Shown in pieces: positions 44,495 through 55,485 of a DNA stretch of 64,000 nt. The stretch is from Diaporthe sp. PMI_573 (Eukaryota; Ascomycota; Sordariomycetes; Diaporthales; Diaporthaceae): the NCBI GenBank assembly GCA_021399435.1, contig JAJTUP010000003.1:62001-126000 (forward strand), read 5' to 3'. The first letter of the stretch is position 1. Every line of letters starts with the position of its first letter. The translations under genes were made by a program, and so were the position numbers. The notes under the pieces were generated by a model. The model had not been told where the DNA came from. It was given only the letters and a program-made list of their open reading frames with translations, and searched no databases.

Positions 44495-46537
44495 TCACAT
44501 CGCAGCTTGAGTCAACCTGTCTCTCGCCTGATGAGCTAGAGCCCAGGCAGAAGAGCACTCGTCGAGGGAGAGCAACAGGTAATGGGCTTCTTCCGGTGTA
44601 CCAAATACCGCCAGCGTCCTTGCAGCTTGCATAATGCCGTATATCATCATCAAGGGACTGTGCCCAAGACCGAATTGGCTGCGATACTTCCGTACGATGC
44701 GTGCAACATCGTGTGCTGCTGATAAGCAAATTTCACGGGCGTTGTCTTTCGATGCCGTATTTATGCTGTCTGAAGTTGCGTGCTCAAAGTTGAGGACGAT
44801 GCGAACGCTGCGAAACAACAAGCTATTTGACATTTGTCAGTTCTGCTTCAAACCACACCCCTTCTCCTTCCGGATTGACGACACAACTGAAATCAGAATG
44901 ACTTACTGAAGAGCGGCGACGCTTAGTATGAGCGGCGTGCTTGGTGGCTCCCACTTGTTCCATCTGGCGCATTCAGGCAACGCCTCGTACCAGGCACACA
45001 GTTCCACATTGAGGCTGTCCAAGCACGACTGGCGACCAAGACCGTCCAGGTTGGACTTTGTGGAGAACAACTTGGAGAGCATCTTTTCTATTATTCCAGA
45101 GAGGCGAATTTGCTCCCTAAAGCACGGAATTAGTGGGTTGACGGCCCCGACGTTTCCGTCATGTACCGTGAATCCAGCGGGAAGCCAAGGGCCCATTTCT
45201 GGAAGATCGCTGGGTGTGGTGAATTGTCAGCTTCACGTAACTTTGTGGAAGCTTTGATCGAACACAACTTACGGGAGTCTGTTGGTGGTTTCGACTTCTG
45301 CGTCGTCGTATATGAGATACACGGGCCGTCCAAGAATCAGACTGATCAACTTGTCTGATGAATAGCAGCCCCAGAAGATGCGTCGGCGGATCTCCAGATC
45401 TTCTTCAGTCGCCAATGATGAGTCGTGGGATACCCAGTGTTTGGGGTCTTTTTGAAAACCAAGATCCTGTGCCATACGAAATGCGATACCTTTTCCAATA
45501 TTATCAGGACAGTGGCCGTAAGTGTAATGGGAACAAACTCACCAGAAAAGCCCCAACCTTTGGACAGATTTCCTCGTCCAATCTCGTAGAATGCGAGACA
45601 GAGGAACCCTTGTACCGTGACGATAGAGGGCTTGGTGAGCCCAGACACGATCAGGATGCTTTCGGCAGCAGAGAAGAACTGCGCACTGGACTCTCGATGC
45701 CGTTTGTCAGGGGACATCAGTGTCCCTAGGGCACACACAGACAGGAGTAAGGCCGAAGACCAGTACTTGCAGCAGACCCGGTCAGAGAAGTGGTCCCTCA
45801 GAAACGCCTCGCGATAGATAAACATGAAGTGGGGGTACTGCCATTTGAAGAACTGCAACAGCGCGTCGTGTACCAGTTCATCATGTAGGCTGATGCCAAA
45901 GTGTTCCGCGACATACTCGAAATTAGTATCGGAGGCCGAGGGGTGCTCTGACGAGGCCGACAACTCTCCAGTGCTGTTGCCTGTGGTTGGTCTGCCAGAG
46001 TGTGCGCGGTAGATGCTGGTCGCGCCGTGATATATGAGCGATCCTTCGAGGTCAACCTGCAGGTTTGCACTGCTTTCGCGCCTTTGGGTTGTACGCTTGT
46101 CCTTGTCCGGGTCCACGTTTGATGCCAGCGGCTGCTGGGCCGGCCGGTGATCTCCAAACGACACGCTCTGCAGCATGTCGTCCCGCTCGTGAGCCGGAGC
46201 TGCTTGGAGCCTGCCGATGAACGACTCGAGCCACGCGACTCTGTTCTCTAGACTGGTCACATACTCATGGGTGGCAGGCCGCCGTTTTCGGTCGACGTCA
46301 CGGTACTCGCATGCTTGTCCCGCCGTGGCGCAGTTCTGGCATGGCTCTGTCCGTGAACACTTCAGCTGCACGCGGATACCATCTAGTCAGCGAGGTCGGC
46401 AGCGCGTGTCGCAGGAGGTTGCTGATACCTTTCGATACTGGCATCTTTTGCATCTATATCCAATGTCAGTTATTTTGCCATGGCTCGGGATTGGGGAAGC
46501 CTACGTACGAGATCCTTTTGGCTGGCTCTGACGACAT
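44495..46537 (-). CDS. Zn2Cys6 transcription factor with fungal-specific regulatory domain, 574 aa
   Basis: Six exons: 46509-46537, 46429-46453, 45543-46365, 45273-45489, 44907-45209 and 44495-44822. The first two are only 29 and 25 nt and are needed to complete the zinc cluster; total 575 codons. The binuclear cluster is C11-x2-C14-x6-C21-x5-C27-x2-C30-x6-C37. A basic linker and a coiled segment (YVTSLENRVAWLESFIGRL) follow, for dimerisation. The middle-homology domain contains FFKWQYPHFMFIYREAF and EDLEIRRRIFWGCYSSDKLISLILGRP, the classic Fungal_trans signature. It is nuclear. It lies between the aminotransferase and the lyase genes and may regulate either side. The stop at 44495 follows an AT-GTGAGC that could be a further donor, so the C-terminus may be slightly longer. 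Confidence 0.88.
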
Positions 46538-47003
46538 GATATCTTTGTAAAATGAGCCGGATGCCCAGGTAATGATCTGCGAGTGCCCTGTACACTGCGG
46601 GGACGGGCCCTTTAGGGCGGCTGACGGGCAAGATGGAGTCGGACGACTGACCCAGGTCAACGATCAGCCCCTGACGCGGATCAATGCACCACTGACTGGT
46701 CTCCGTCTACCGTCGGTTAACTGCCCCAAAGTTGCCGCAGATATCGACTTCCGGGTTACTGACGGCCCTGCACGCCTGCACTTCAGAATCGCTTTCAGTG
46801 AACCGTGTTCATCAGACCACTAACCACTAACTACTTGGAAGTTGCCTCTGCCATCCTGCACTGAGTTCTCTAGCCAATTCTATCATTTCACTGGCATGAG
46901 GGTTTGAAAATAGTGACATCCAGCATAGATCTAGATGTACTGCATCTGATCCTGATAACCAATTCCGCTACAAATCCCTTTCTGAGATACAACACAGGTC
47001 CGA
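46538..47003. other. Intergenic spacer
   Basis: Holds the promoter of the Zn2Cys6 gene and the 3' end of the lyase gene. No coding frame is supported. Confidence 0.5.
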
Positions 47004-48964
47004 CTAATTCTTGTTCTCCTGCGCAGCAAATTGAACCTCAGTGACGCCCTCGCCCATACTCCTCGTGCTCACCATCCCGCCCGAGACCATCGCCAGGAGA
47101 GAATCAACGTAGCCAGCCCCAGACCATTTCTGGTGCGTGAGCACATCAACGCCCTCGTCACGCTCCGGCTCCTGGATCCGCTCCACGTAGGCCTGCATGC
47201 CCTGGCAGGAGAAAGCCCGCGCGAACGTCGCCGTTCCCAGCGCGGTCGAGTGCAGGCCCGCGAGGGTGATGAACTGCCAGACGTAGCCCAGTTCGCCCAG
47301 GCGCTGGATGAAAGAGGCCTGCTCAGCGGGATCAGGAATCGCTCGCTTCCAGTTGAAGCTCGGCGACAGGTTGTAGGCCAGCTTCTTCCCCGGGTGCACG
47401 GCGTGAATGCCCTTGGCGAACTCGGCTGCCTGTTCGTAGGACGGGATCTTGGATTCCATCCAGACAAGGTCTTTTTCCCAGTAGGCCACAAAGATTAGCA
47501 TGATTACATGGGTGACAGAGGGGACTGGGACGGTCAGGATGACTTGCCTGTGTATGTGCCATAGTGTACACCACGGACGATAGCACACTTTGTACCGCCT
47601 TGGTAGCGATAGTAACCTTCTCGGGTCCTTGGTGATTCCCAGTCAAAGAAGACGTCCCCACCCTCAAGGAGCTTCCGCGTAACCTTGCGACGCTGGCTCA
47701 GTGATACGGTACCTTTCACAGCTTCCAAGTACTCAACGACGGTGCGCTCTGGGAGACCCTTCTCTGTAGCTGCCTCTTCAAAGGCGGTGTCAAACGTCTT
47801 CAGATGAGCCTCGGACATCCAAGTTTTCTCCAGATTTATGAGCTCGTCTGGTGTACTTCCCCTAGCCTGAGCTGCAATTAGAACGTCGACAAGCGGCTCG
47901 ACCTGCGGATTTGTGACGCCCAGGATGAACGGGTGGTCCCGTGCATCAATGGTCGACGTGATCAGTGTTGCCGCCTCCGAGTCGGTACGGCCGACGATGA
48001 CCAGCTCTGTGCCCATCATATCCGCCTGAGCCCGACAAGCAACGAGGCGGTTGATGTGCTCCTGCATGGGTACCATCACCTTGCCAGCCATGTGACCGCA
48101 CTTTTTGGTGCCCGGGGCCTGATCTTCAATGTGGATGCCGGCAGCACCAGCCTCTATGAACATCCGAACCAGCTTCAGGGTTGCTGTGAGACCGCCGTGG
48201 CCCGTATCGGCATCGGCAATAATGGGTCTGAGATAGTCGACCCGAGGGGCATCTAAACGCTCGTGAACAGGAAGATTAAGCCTCTCCTGCCTCTGCTTGC
48301 GGTCATGGAACAGTTGAGCTTTGAAGAGGTGATCCACCTTCCTTGGCACAGTGTCCTGTTGACGATGGCAGATATTAGTTCGGCGAACCTTTTGCTTTTC
48401 AAGGATTGGGAACAGAGTGAAGACATACCATCGGGTAGTCAGCTAAATCGGGAGATGGCTCATTCGATGACGAGGCGGTCGCCGAGCACTGCCATCCTGA
48501 CACATAGACAGTATCGATATGCTTTGCCATTTGTGTGACTTGGACAGGGTCCATACACCCAAATGTTGCGCTTGTCGTTTGATTCTGTATGACTGGTATG
48601 AACAAATGTTTCTCAGTGCAGCGCAGGACTGAAAGTGGACGCTACTTACCTTGGCCTTCTCCTCGAGAATAGACCATAGCTTCTTGCTGAGGGTATCACT
48701 GGCGTAGGGAACGGTGAGGCTGCCTCTCGCACTGCAAATTTGCTCTGCAGTATACGGGCGTTCAATGCTCACAAACCGCGGAGATGACCACCACTTCTCC
48801 ATCTCCGCAACTTGCAATGTGAAAGAAATTTCTTCGAGATGGAGGTTGAGAAGTACTGATGTTTCTTGGTCAAGGGTTTTGGCTTTGGCTGGCGTGTCAA
48901 GCTTTGAGAAATTCACATAGGTACCTGGGCCCGCGCAAATATTTTCATCAACAAAGGGAGCCAT
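47004..48964 (-). CDS. Isocitrate lyase family enzyme, 581 aa
   Basis: Isocitrate lyase splits isocitrate into glyoxylate and succinate in the glyoxylate bypass for growth on acetate or fatty acids. Exons are 48650-48964, 48429-48584, 47548-48355 and 47004-47470, summing to 582 codons. Motifs: WWSSPRF and RPYTAEQI near the start, [34 protein letters not shown] (metal site), the catalytic KKCGHMAGK and [11 protein letters not shown]. The end is [25 protein letters not shown] and this ending favour isocitrate lyase over 2-methylisocitrate lyase, but the latter is not excluded. The N-terminus is about 50 residues longer than usual and there is no SKL peroxisomal signal. The last intron (47471-47547) starts with GC within AG-GCAAGT. 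A succinate/fumarate-type carrier gene follows on the same strand beyond a 1.7-kb spacer. Confidence 0.9.
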
Positions 48965-50665
48965 GTTGGCGGATGAGGGAGAATTATCCTGGTGTAAATG
49001 GAGATTTATGAAGAGAAGGCCTCAGGAAAGCACTTTTCTAATGGAGAAAGAGTAATCAGGAGAGCTTGGGTGTTCTAAGAGGTAATTAATATGCCGTTGT
49101 TGCCAGGTGTGACGCTGGACTCGCTACAAAATATATATGCCACTTTAGAGCCTGTAGACCGGCTCGTTGAAGTCAGCAGATGCATCTATCTTACCTGCAT
49201 TCCTATGACACTTCTTCTGCAAATCTTGGACATTCGCCCGCATAAACATGATGTTCCCGGCAGTGATCATCTAATCAGATGATGATTCGCATCCTGTCCG
49301 CCCTGCGTGGTCAGCCCGCAGAGTGCGGAAACAAAAGAACGTCACCTCCATGCACAGCCCGCTTCTCAATGCAGTGCATCACGGACGGCCTCCTCGAAAA
49401 AGCTGCCGCATAAAACGCAATGCGGGTGGATATCTCAACTCGGTGTTTTCATTTTGACCGGCAGCCCGCGCTGTTTCCATGGCCTGCGAAACACGTCAAT
49501 CTCTACTAACGGCATATCGTTCGGGAGGGGATATAGCAAGCTGGCGTCGTCATCGTCCCAGTCTTCTGCCGCGCTGATGCATATGTGGTTTTGTATCCTG
49601 AATTGAGTTGCTTCCTCCGCCACAAGCTGACGAACAACGGCGTGTGAATGGCTGAAAGATCTACGATCGACAATGGTGATAGAGTTGCTGTCGTCGTGGT
49701 GATGAAGCGTCGAACACGTAAGCTCGTAAATGTGATAGATAACTCGTCTACCGGGAGATACCTGCTTGGACCCCTTTGCAATGGCACGTGGGTCTGAGCG
49801 GCATTGGCCAACAAATGCGTGACATTAGATGGGTCCCGGGTGACTGGCTCGCTGGTCCCCGCGGTGGAACTGGGCGGGACGTCGAACGGCAGTCGGACGG
49901 GCCGTTCCTGTGGGGGGAGAACTTTCCTTGATAAAAGTGGTTCAACTTTGTCTGCCAGTCTGTCAGAGTTGCTTGCCCGTCGCGTACGACCCGCGTGGGG
50001 GTGTTCCTGGCTTCCGGTGTTGCATGCATACGGTAGTCCACTTCCAAGGTGATCAGGGTTCCTGCATACCAAAGCTATCGGAGGCAAAGGCGGCCTTGGC
50101 GGCTATCGACAATGCTGATACAAAAAACGACTCTCGTCAAATGTCCTTGTTACCTGCAGTCAGGCTTGTTGTTCTATCAAGCTTGTTCAAAATGGCTCCA
50201 CGTGGAGACAACGGCTTACTGATCTTGGGATTGGAAAATTAAGCATCCGTTATCTGTCTGGAGGTAAAGCTTATACTTGGAATATCCATGCTGATTTGTT
50301 GGGACCACATACTAGGATCTCGATCAAACAACCGGTACCATGGTGTTATGCTCTGAACGCGTATACTCGGGCGAGGACCAGGGAACCTGTCTAAGAGAGA
50401 GAGAGAGCTCATGCTGTGTGGATGTTTTATTTTCAGTCTATAGTCAGAACGGCCTCGGGCAGAGTTGCTCAGATTTGACTGCTGCTGCGAATGATGAACT
50501 GTGGGTACTTAATACTGCATATCCAAGGTTGAGAAATGTGGACATATATTGGCGGAAGAAAGCGCTTCCGTTGTACCAGACCCACTACGTCTACATACGC
50601 AAGCTCATGATTCATTCTATACAGCGGGACTGCTATGCTCTTCTCCATCCGGCTGCAGCACCACT
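48965..50665. other. Intergenic region between lyase and carrier genes
   Basis: Contains the lyase promoter and carrier 3' end. The longest frame is a 193-codon minus-strand ORF (49506-50087) without domain or intron support. A short GA dinucleotide run lies near 50395-50408. No gene is called. Confidence 0.45.
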
Positions 50666-51773
50666 TCAGATTCTCAGCCTGTCCAGATGTCTCTTGAAGA
50701 ACTCATACGCCATGAACGTGACCGCCTGTCCGGGAGCCACCCGCATCACCCGGGGCATCAATCCTTTGTACAGCGCACTGGGGCCCTCCTGCCTTATCAG
50801 GTTTGTCACGATCACCAGTATTCGCCTATCACCGTGTGATCCTGCGCTCTGCAACCTTGTTTTAATCGTGTCGATCGGCGCGTTGCAGAGCGGACCCATT
50901 GCGCCTGAGAACAGCCCGATGACACCTGTCACATACGTCGGCAAAGGCCCTTCCTTGACCCCGTTTCGGGCGCGGTGTCTCTGTGCTGCCCCCTTCAAGA
51001 ACGAGTAAGTGGTGAAGTTGGCCGCTTGGTTAGTCCCTTGACGCGTGGCTGTCAGAGAGACCCCACGCCAGAGTGAAGAAATGCCCTCGTTCCGGACGAC
51101 ACTGCGGGCAGCATCAAAGGCGTTGCGATACTGGGGCACGGCCGGGAAGCTCCCCCTGCCAAGACGATCCTGTGCTTGGAGCCTGATTTTAACGACCTCC
51201 ATTGGATTCACAACGCACACCGACTCCGTGATTCCGGCTGCAAGGCCTGCGAGAAATACCACGGAACTGCTCGGGGTTGACTGCCCAGTAACCGAGACGC
51301 CCAGATGCTTGAATCCTTCAAATGAGCTGAAACGGATCGCCATCTTGGGACCTATTCCCAGTACAACGGCATCAAAGCCTCGATAGAGTCCCATAAGACC
51401 CTCGTTGCGGACGATATGTCCCATTGTACTGATAAAACCTCCCTGACGATGCAACTAGGAACCGAATGTTAGATCACAAAGCCGTCAAAAGCCTCGGTGT
51501 CAAGATATCTCGCTCACTTGTGGATTGTTGCGCAATAATTGCATTCGAACTTTGATCGTGTCAAGTGGATGACAGGAGCATGCTTCCATGATACCAGCAC
51601 CCCCTCCGGCTGCGAAGTCGTTAACAAATATTCAGTGTAGAATCGACCGCCTACCGCACGAACCGGGCTTCACTCAACATACCTAACAGATTTGTCGTAA
51701 CAGTGTTGAATGGCGATACCAGGCGCCTCTCTACGACGGGGTCGGCGTGAACAAGTCCAACAGCAACGGCCAT
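50666..51773 (-). CDS. acr1: Mitochondrial succinate/fumarate-type carrier, 323 aa
   Basis: Mitochondrial inner-membrane carrier of the Acr1/Sfc1 type, exchanging cytosolic succinate for matrix fumarate so that glyoxylate-cycle succinate can feed gluconeogenesis. Exons are 51683-51773, 51518-51609 and 50666-51454, totalling 324 codons, normal for the family. The three tandem repeats each carry the carrier signature: HPLDTIKVRMQL, NPMEVVKIRLQ and APIDTIKTRLQ. Specific blocks such as GVSLTATRQGTNQAANFTTYSF, GLFSGAMGPLCNAPIDTIKTRL and PRVMRVAPGQAVTFMAYEF are those of Acr1. No presequence is needed. The isocitrate lyase-family gene lies downstream on the same strand. Confidence 0.92.
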
Positions 51774-52921
51774 GACTGGTGCAACCTGCGAGTAAAATAC
51801 AATAGGAAGGTATGAAGAACTCACATTTGAGATTCTGACAATTCGAAAGATCTAGAGGCAAGGGACGACGACTGATGAATATATGAAGACTCTAATTCAC
51901 GCACGGAAATCCCATTTCCAATTGCTCTGCAACGCGTAGGACATGTAATACGGCTACACATGTGTCATCTCTTGTGTCAACCTGCTTCCAATCAAAAAAT
52001 GCCTTGTCCCTCTGCATACATGTTGTCCACGCAAAGACCTGATTTCCGGAACGACGAATACCGCAGGTCACTACGCTATCAGTTCTCTGGACCTCGTAAA
52101 CGTCAACCGCTCTCTTCGCAGGGATCTCTCACAACTGAAAAGTCTCACGAAAACCGGGATGCATTTGTCAGAGGAAATTGTTGTATCTGTGATCGACTGA
52201 AAGGACACACGCCATTCTCGCAGCAGATAGCTGGAGGTCCTCTCAAAACAATGCATAGCCAGGGAGGGAAGCTTACGCGTTGTGCATAAGCTGGGATGAA
52301 GCACGTAGGTAGATCAGAAATTCTTGTCTACAAGGGGCATGAAAATCGTAGACGCATGCTGTAGGTGTGGTCACAGACGGCCCAGTTTGACCCACCTGTG
52401 CCCACGCAATCGGAGCAGGGCTGCTGGGGAATACACTCGTATGTGCGTGTTATATCTGCTATGCGAGCATGCCTAGAGCGTGATGAAGCTCGGACTGTTC
52501 ATCATCGGTTGACGCGGCCAAGGAAAAACAAGGTTGGGAAAGACCACTCACCATGTCACTGAGACACAGCCTACAATAGGTCGGTGTGCACGCGAGGGAA
52601 TTGCGTCAGTGTCGGAACTCGTACCGTTTCAGTAAGTCGCAGTCCATCATGGTATATTGGGGCGAATAGTTTCCCAAAGCCTGATGTTATCTATCACATC
52701 AGTTGACACTTGGCATCAAATCTGCCAGGTTCTTGTCAAAATTCTTGAAGGTCCCTCGTCTCCGGCGCTCGTCATCCAGAGATGCATTTTTGTTTCTCTT
52801 GGCCAACTGCCAGGCCATCTTCGTCTCTAGAAGGCAGATTATCTTTCAATAACTCCCTTTTCTTGCGTCACTCCCTTCTCATTCGATCCTATTTTACCAT
52901 AATTTTGATATCCAAGCCACA
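51774..52921. other. Intergenic divergent region
   Basis: Promoters of the carrier (minus) and the LrgB-like gene (plus). Short unsupported frames only. Confidence 0.5.
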
Positions 52922-54623
52922 ATGTTTGCACAGATGATCATAGCCTCCCTTTGGTGGGATGCTCTCATTCGACCGTGGATACTCGTCCCCTCGAGTATCG
53001 TCTTTATGCTATACTGCATTGTTGGAATGGATTCGCTCATAGGTTTGGGGACCGTCGACTTCCCAGCAAGTGTAGCGTGTCTTCTCATCTTGTTCTTTCT
53101 ACTTATTGTGTCCGATTGGCTGTTGCCGTCGAAACACATGCAGACTTTGTTAAGTGTGCTCAAGGTGCCCACTGACTTTGCTCTCCGAACGATGAACTTC
53201 TACTTCACTCCGAGCTTCGTTCTCTTGCCCACCAGTACTATCATAAGTGGGGAGCAGATCGGTGCTTTAGCGGGGGTTTTCATCGTTGGATATGTTGTTC
53301 AGTTTGCTGTCACAGGTTACTCGTGCATAGCTGTTCAATACATATCCCGAAGGCTTCGTGCGGAGAGCTCTCGGTCTACAGGATCGGTTATGATCGAAAA
53401 TACCGAGAAGACAGAAACTTCAGTGCAGAAAGCCTCTGTTCTAGCGTCACAGACACAGCGCAGTGAAATCTCAACCCGCTCAGGAGAACCGCAAGAACAC
53501 AAACAACAACCCAACGAAGAACACCAAGGTGTTGCTCCAGGTTCAGACCCGATGCAAGGGGTTGTCACACCATCAGAGTTGGAACGGACTTCAGCAATGA
53601 CAGGAGAAGATGGCCGCCCCATTGAAAATGAATGTCGATGCAGGTCATGGCTTCTGAGAAACATCGACCATCTCACTTGGTTTGCCCTATTCCTGGTCGT
53701 CGGGCTCCCAGTGTACTATGGAACGGGTTACACCATGCCCATCTTCATCTGCATCAACATCCTGTGCTTCCAAGGCGCCAACGCTGTTCCGCCAAAAATA
53801 AAGCGCATTGCACACCCCGTCCTCGTCTGCGCCCTTTTCACAATCCTGTTGATCTGGGGGTTCTCTGTCTCCGGGGACTTCACCCTGTACCAGGGCTTGA
53901 GCCTCTACGAGACTGGCATCTCGTACATGGATTATCTCCGCGGTGCCCGGGGGCTCCCACGCCCAGGTGCGGGCGACATTCTCACCAGTTTGCTCGACGT
54001 CAGCATCGTCTCCCTCGCCATGCCAATGTTCCAATACCGCCGAGAGCTGCGTCATTATTTTGCTTCCATCTTTCTGCCGGTGGTGTTTCTCACCATCCCA
54101 TCTCTGTTTGGCTACCCGCCTCTTTGCTCGGCGCTTGGCATATCTGCGACGATCAGCCTTGCGGTTGCGCCGAGAAGTGTCACGCTCGCGTTGGCACAGC
54201 TATCGACCGAGAATCTTGGCGGTGATACGTCTGCCATTTCAGTAATTGCCGTGGTCAGCGGGATATCAGGGCCTATATTTGGTCCGACCATATTGCGCAT
54301 GTTGAGGATACCAGAGAGTAAGTCTCCATGAGCCAAACTCTTCACTTGTGGCTTATCCAAAAGACGTGTCACAATTTTCCGTCTTCTATTGTGTTCACTG
54401 AGAGGACTTCCACTAATTGGCGACTTCAACAGAGGACTTTGTGACCTGGGGTGTCGTTCTGGGAGCTAACTCGTCTGCCATCGCTACTGCAATGCTTTTG
54501 GAGCGGGACAGACGGGCTGCTGCCCTGAGCTCGCTTTCCTTGAGCCTCTTCGGAATTTTGTTTGTTATTCTGACGGTCGTCCCTTCACTAGCTGTCTATG
54601 TGCGAAGTCTTGTAGGACTGTAA
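52922..54623 (+). CDS. LrgB-like integral membrane protein, 528 aa
   Basis: Two exons, 52922-54317 and 54433-54623, with a 115-bp intron; the sum is 529 codons. About twelve membrane helices are split by a hydrophilic, Ser/Thr/Glu-rich loop around residues 155-255, probably cytosolic. The C-terminal half is LrgB-like: SALGISATISLAVAPRSVTLALAQLSTENLGGDTS, then SGPIFGPTILRMLRIPE, and after the intron TWGVVLGANSSAIATAMLLERD. The N-terminal half resembles the partner LrgA module, as in plant plastid glycolate/glycerate translocator fusions of both halves. In fungi the role is unknown; small carboxylate transport is a reasonable inference. It starts 1.1 kb from the succinate/fumarate carrier on the opposite strand. 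Confidence 0.83.
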
Positions 54624-55485
54624 GAGTCCAAAGTAGTTAAATGGGAGTACATGTACCTCTGCAATCTTATTTCGTGTATGAGTCACGGTGATGAATTGAA
54701 TTTCAGAATTTTAGAGATTCCGCTACGCAGAGCGTGACCCAACCGGCCAATGTGTTCTGCTGCAATCCAAACCATAACTGTGAAAATTAAGCCGGGGATA
54801 GTTCATACCTATTAATTACGATTGTTTCCACATTTCTCTCCAAGGAATGGCTCCAATTTCTACACAGTTGTAGTTGTTGAGACAGTTGAAGAGAAGATGG
54901 CTGCGGTTGAGCGCGTGAACGCGTAACTGTGGAGAGGATACGTGATTGCGCCAAGACTTTTTGACGCTTCCTGCAGCAAAGACAGCTCCTGCGTCTCTGG
55001 GACCCCTTGTGACAAGGGTCGCGTTAGCATTGTGGTTGCATTGAGCGCGCATTTTGGGAGGAGGCCCGCTCTTGGCAGCCAAAATAAACACTGGGCGTCA
55101 ACAGTACCTCGGTAAGCCGTCGCGCCGTCTCCCGGCTGGGCAGCCTTCGAAGCTCTCAAATGTTGTTGCACGCGGGACTGATGTAACCCCGTAATGATAC
55201 GAGTTCCAATGAGTTACCACCTTCCCATTCATGTAGCAGTTGCGGCTATAGAGACTTGATCCGGTTTAGTCTCCGTATTTACACCATAGGTACATCGCAA
55301 GATTATTACTATGCATAAGGTGCATCGGATAGTGGCATTTTTGTGGTTAGGCTGCAAGTGAACCTTGGCCCTCTCTCAATACTGTTGGTATTGAATTCCT
55401 ATATATTCAGTATCCGTGTACAAGAGAACAGTTCTCTAAACCAGCCTTATCAGCGGATCGTTGACCCGCGGCAACCCATTACAAG
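54624..55485. other. Intergenic region
   Basis: No supported frame. It includes the promoter of the downstream P450. Confidence 0.5.

Noticed and set aside
49506..50087. 193-codon minus-strand ORF
   Set aside because: No domain, low-information composition and no splice structure. It lies in the probable promoter region of the lyase gene.
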